The notes under the pieces are model-generated. The model saw nothing but the letters and a program-made list of their open reading frames with translations. It searched no databases and had not been told where the DNA came from. DNA of 25,078 bases, taken from NCBI GenBank assembly GCA_021774955.1, contig JAJFIN010000437.1:1-25078 (forward strand). Direction: 5' to 3'. Within the stretch, counting starts at the first letter, position 1; every line of letters starts with the position of its first letter. Of this stretch, positions 24,071-25,078 are shown one piece after another. The translations under genes and the position numbers were made by a program. Origin of the DNA: Alphaproteobacteria bacterium (lineage in GTDB: Bacteria; Pseudomonadota; Alphaproteobacteria; M2410).

Positions 24071-24116
24071 CATGTTGCACTGCATCAAAAACAGTGAATA
24101 AAAACGTAAATATTCA

Positions 24117-24145
24117 TTGTTTTTCACTCGGGACCACCCTATATC
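24117..24145 (+). promoter_or_regulatory. Promoter-like sequence upstream of the 48-residue gene
   Basis: TTGTTT (24117-24122) is exactly 17 bases from TATATC (24140-24145). This resembles a housekeeping sigma factor promoter with 3/6 and 4/6 matches to TTGACA and TATAAT. Transcription would begin near 24152, about 35 bases before the start codon. The prediction is by eye only. Confidence 0.4.
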
Positions 24146-24186
24146 CAATCTCAGCGACACAAAAAGAAGAATGAAAGGAGACGATC

Positions 24187-24333
24187 ATGAGCAAATTTTT
24201 AGAAGGCCCCCACAAGGCTGCAGCAATGACGCGTCTTGGCGATGCAGTTTCAGTAGCGATGACAGGGATCTTTTATGGTTCTTACGGGCTGATTTTTGGT
24301 GCATTTGCTGCTGGCATTTACCCGCTGGTCTAA
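24187..24333 (+). CDS. 48-residue predicted membrane miniprotein, unrecognised
   Basis: A short open frame starting MSKFLEGPHKAAAMTRLGDA and ending IYPLV before TAA. Residues 1-20 are polar to amphipathic; about 22-47 form one hydrophobic, glycine- and alanine-rich segment with aromatic residues (GIFYGSYGLIFGAF), compatible with a single membrane helix and the last residues at the membrane surface. AAAGGAG (24174-24180) six bases before the ATG is among the best ribosome binding sites in the window. A promoter-like sequence lies upstream and an intrinsic terminator downstream. There is no cleavable signal peptide or lipobox. I do not recognise a family. The strong translation signal and coherent hydrophobic profile argue that it is real, but I cannot test conservation. 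Confidence 0.68.
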   Translation: MSKFLEGPHKAAAMTRLGDAVSVAMTGIFYGSYGLIFGAFAAGIYPLV

Positions 24334-24466
24334 CACAAAAAAATCCAGGGACCGTTTCGGCTCACACCTCCCCTAATGCACCCAGCGTATTGACCCCCCT
24401 TGATGCGCTCTTTGTGAGACCGACGGAACCGGATGAAGTGCCCACATCCAATCTGGGCCTTCGGTC

Positions 24467-24494
24467 AAGCCCCGGCTTTTGCCGGGGCTTTTCC
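24467..24494 (+). terminator. Rho-independent terminator downstream of the miniprotein
   Basis: A ten-base perfect stem AAGCCCCGGC / GCCGGGGCTT (24467-24476 and 24481-24490) with loop TTTT is followed by TTCC. It lies 133 bases after the miniprotein stop and 37 bases before the tsaD stop on the other strand. The 24334-24466 stretch between stop and hairpin holds no gene I can support; it could be a long 3' untranslated region or a small RNA. Confidence 0.8.
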
Positions 24495-24530
24495 TTTGCC
24501 ATGTGGATGTGCCGGGCGATTACGCCAATG

Positions 24531-25078
24531 TCACAGATCTTCCAATGGCCAGCGGGCGAGCGGGGCGATCGAGAGAGGATCGGTCAACCCGAGGCGAAAG
24601 CGTTCAATACCGGCCCACGCAATCATGGCGCCATTGTCGGTACACAGACGAGTGGGCGGGGCAATAAATGAAAAGCTATGTTGTTCACATAGTGCTGTTA
24701 AGCGAGATCGGACAGCTTGATTGGCGGCAACACCACCAGCGACCACAAGGGTCGGCTGGCTGGTTTTAGTGTCTCGGCAGAAACGCGCCATGGCATTGGC
24801 ACATCGGTCGGCGAGCACATCGCACACAGCTTGCTGGAAACTCGCAGCAATATCGGCGATGGCCTCTTGAGGCAATTTTTCAACACCAAATTCACGGGCT
24901 TTTTGTAAGACAGCGGTTTTTAACCCTGAAAACGAAAAGTCGGCCCCCTCGCGACCTTTGAGAGGGCGAGGGAAATCATATTTTCCCACATCACCCGTTT
25001 TGGCCGCTTGTTCGATGGACGGACCACCGGGATAGGGCAGACCCATAAGTTTAGCGGTTTTGTCAAAGGCTTCTCCAG
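24531..25078 (-). CDS. tsaD: tRNA threonylcarbamoyladenosine biosynthesis protein TsaD (5' part outside window)
   Basis: The C-terminal 182 or so residues of TsaD, which transfers threonylcarbamoyl to adenosine 37 of ANN-decoding tRNAs. The frame is open to the window edge, with the visible part starting GEAFDKTAKLMGLPYPGGP. FSFSGLKTAV, VVAGGVAANQAVRSRL and RLCTDNGAMIAWAG (the conserved metal-site Asp in CTDNGAM) are diagnostic. The N-terminal HXXXH metal site lies outside the window. The stop is TGA at 24531-24533. TsaD normally precedes gpsA on the same strand in this class; here a plus-strand block of three genes lies between them. Confidence 0.95.
   Translation of the reverse strand, partial: GEAFDKTAKLMGLPYPGGPSIEQAAKTGDVGKYDFPRPLKGREGADFSFSGLKTAVLQKAREFGVEKLPQEAIADIAASFQQAVCDVLADRCANAMARFCRDTKTSQPTLVVAGGVAANQAVRSRLTALCEQHSFSFIAPPTRLCTDNGAMIAWAGIERFRLGLTDPLSIAPLARWPLEDL

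Noticed and set aside
1..25078. tRNA genes, CRISPR arrays, insertion sequences or phage genes
   Set aside because: By-eye reading of both strands found no cloverleaf-like stretches, regularly spaced repeats or transposase or integrase signatures. Subtle RNA genes could still be missed without a covariance search.

Overview
The window reads as a chromosomal segment of an alphaproteobacterium with moderate G+C. This is inferred from gene content and order, not from a database search. The sequence rpe - heparinase II/III-like protein - purH, the group DUF1674 (SDHAF4-like) / htpX / rsmB, and the run tsaD - gpsA - YciI - EVE are neighbourhoods typical of that class. I cannot fix the order or genus. 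No phage genes, transposases, CRISPR arrays, tRNAs or rRNAs were seen. Most of the window is core or near-core metabolism, so any novelty lies in small genes, intergenic palindromes and gene pairings.

Layout, left (1-10.5 kb). A six-helix membrane protein (-) faces a DEDDh exonuclease and a UMF1-type MFS transporter (+). A creatininase-family amidohydrolase (-) lies convergent to the transporter and divergent from a class III CoA-transferase. The CoA-transferase is followed by acetyl-CoA synthetase, whose stop overlaps the start of the first of two tandem SDR oxidoreductases. Next is a small DUF465 coiled-coil protein preceded by an FNR/FixK-like palindrome. Convergent to it is an apparent minus-strand operon: LysE-type exporter, AhpD-like protein, and a fused alpha/beta-hydrolase-OsmC protein, which together suggest thiol, peroxide or electrophile defence.

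Middle (11.6-19.3 kb). A DUF1674/SDHAF4-like protein (-) is divergent from HtpX protease. HtpX is separated from RsmB by a 206-base gap holding a perfect 26-bp inverted repeat. Then come a glycine-zipper outer-membrane lipoprotein with a clear terminator, ribulose-phosphate epimerase, a heparinase II/III-like protein and PurH. A double-hairpin intergenic repeat closes purH against the convergent minus-strand operon.

Right (19.3-25.1 kb). The minus-strand series gpsA - YciI - EVE - Rieske ferredoxin - RsmC-like methyltransferase appears to be one operon, with an ATGA overlap between the last two. Between gpsA and the truncated tsaD at the right edge, a plus-strand block interrupts an otherwise co-directional core pair. 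It holds a TetR regulator with a likely self-operator, a PPOX-class flavin enzyme, and an unrecognised 48-residue membrane miniprotein with its own promoter-like sequence, a very strong Shine-Dalgarno and a downstream terminator. I found no convincing new defence or mobile system. The best leads are the miniprotein, the EVE-Rieske-methyltransferase grouping and the two palindromic elements.
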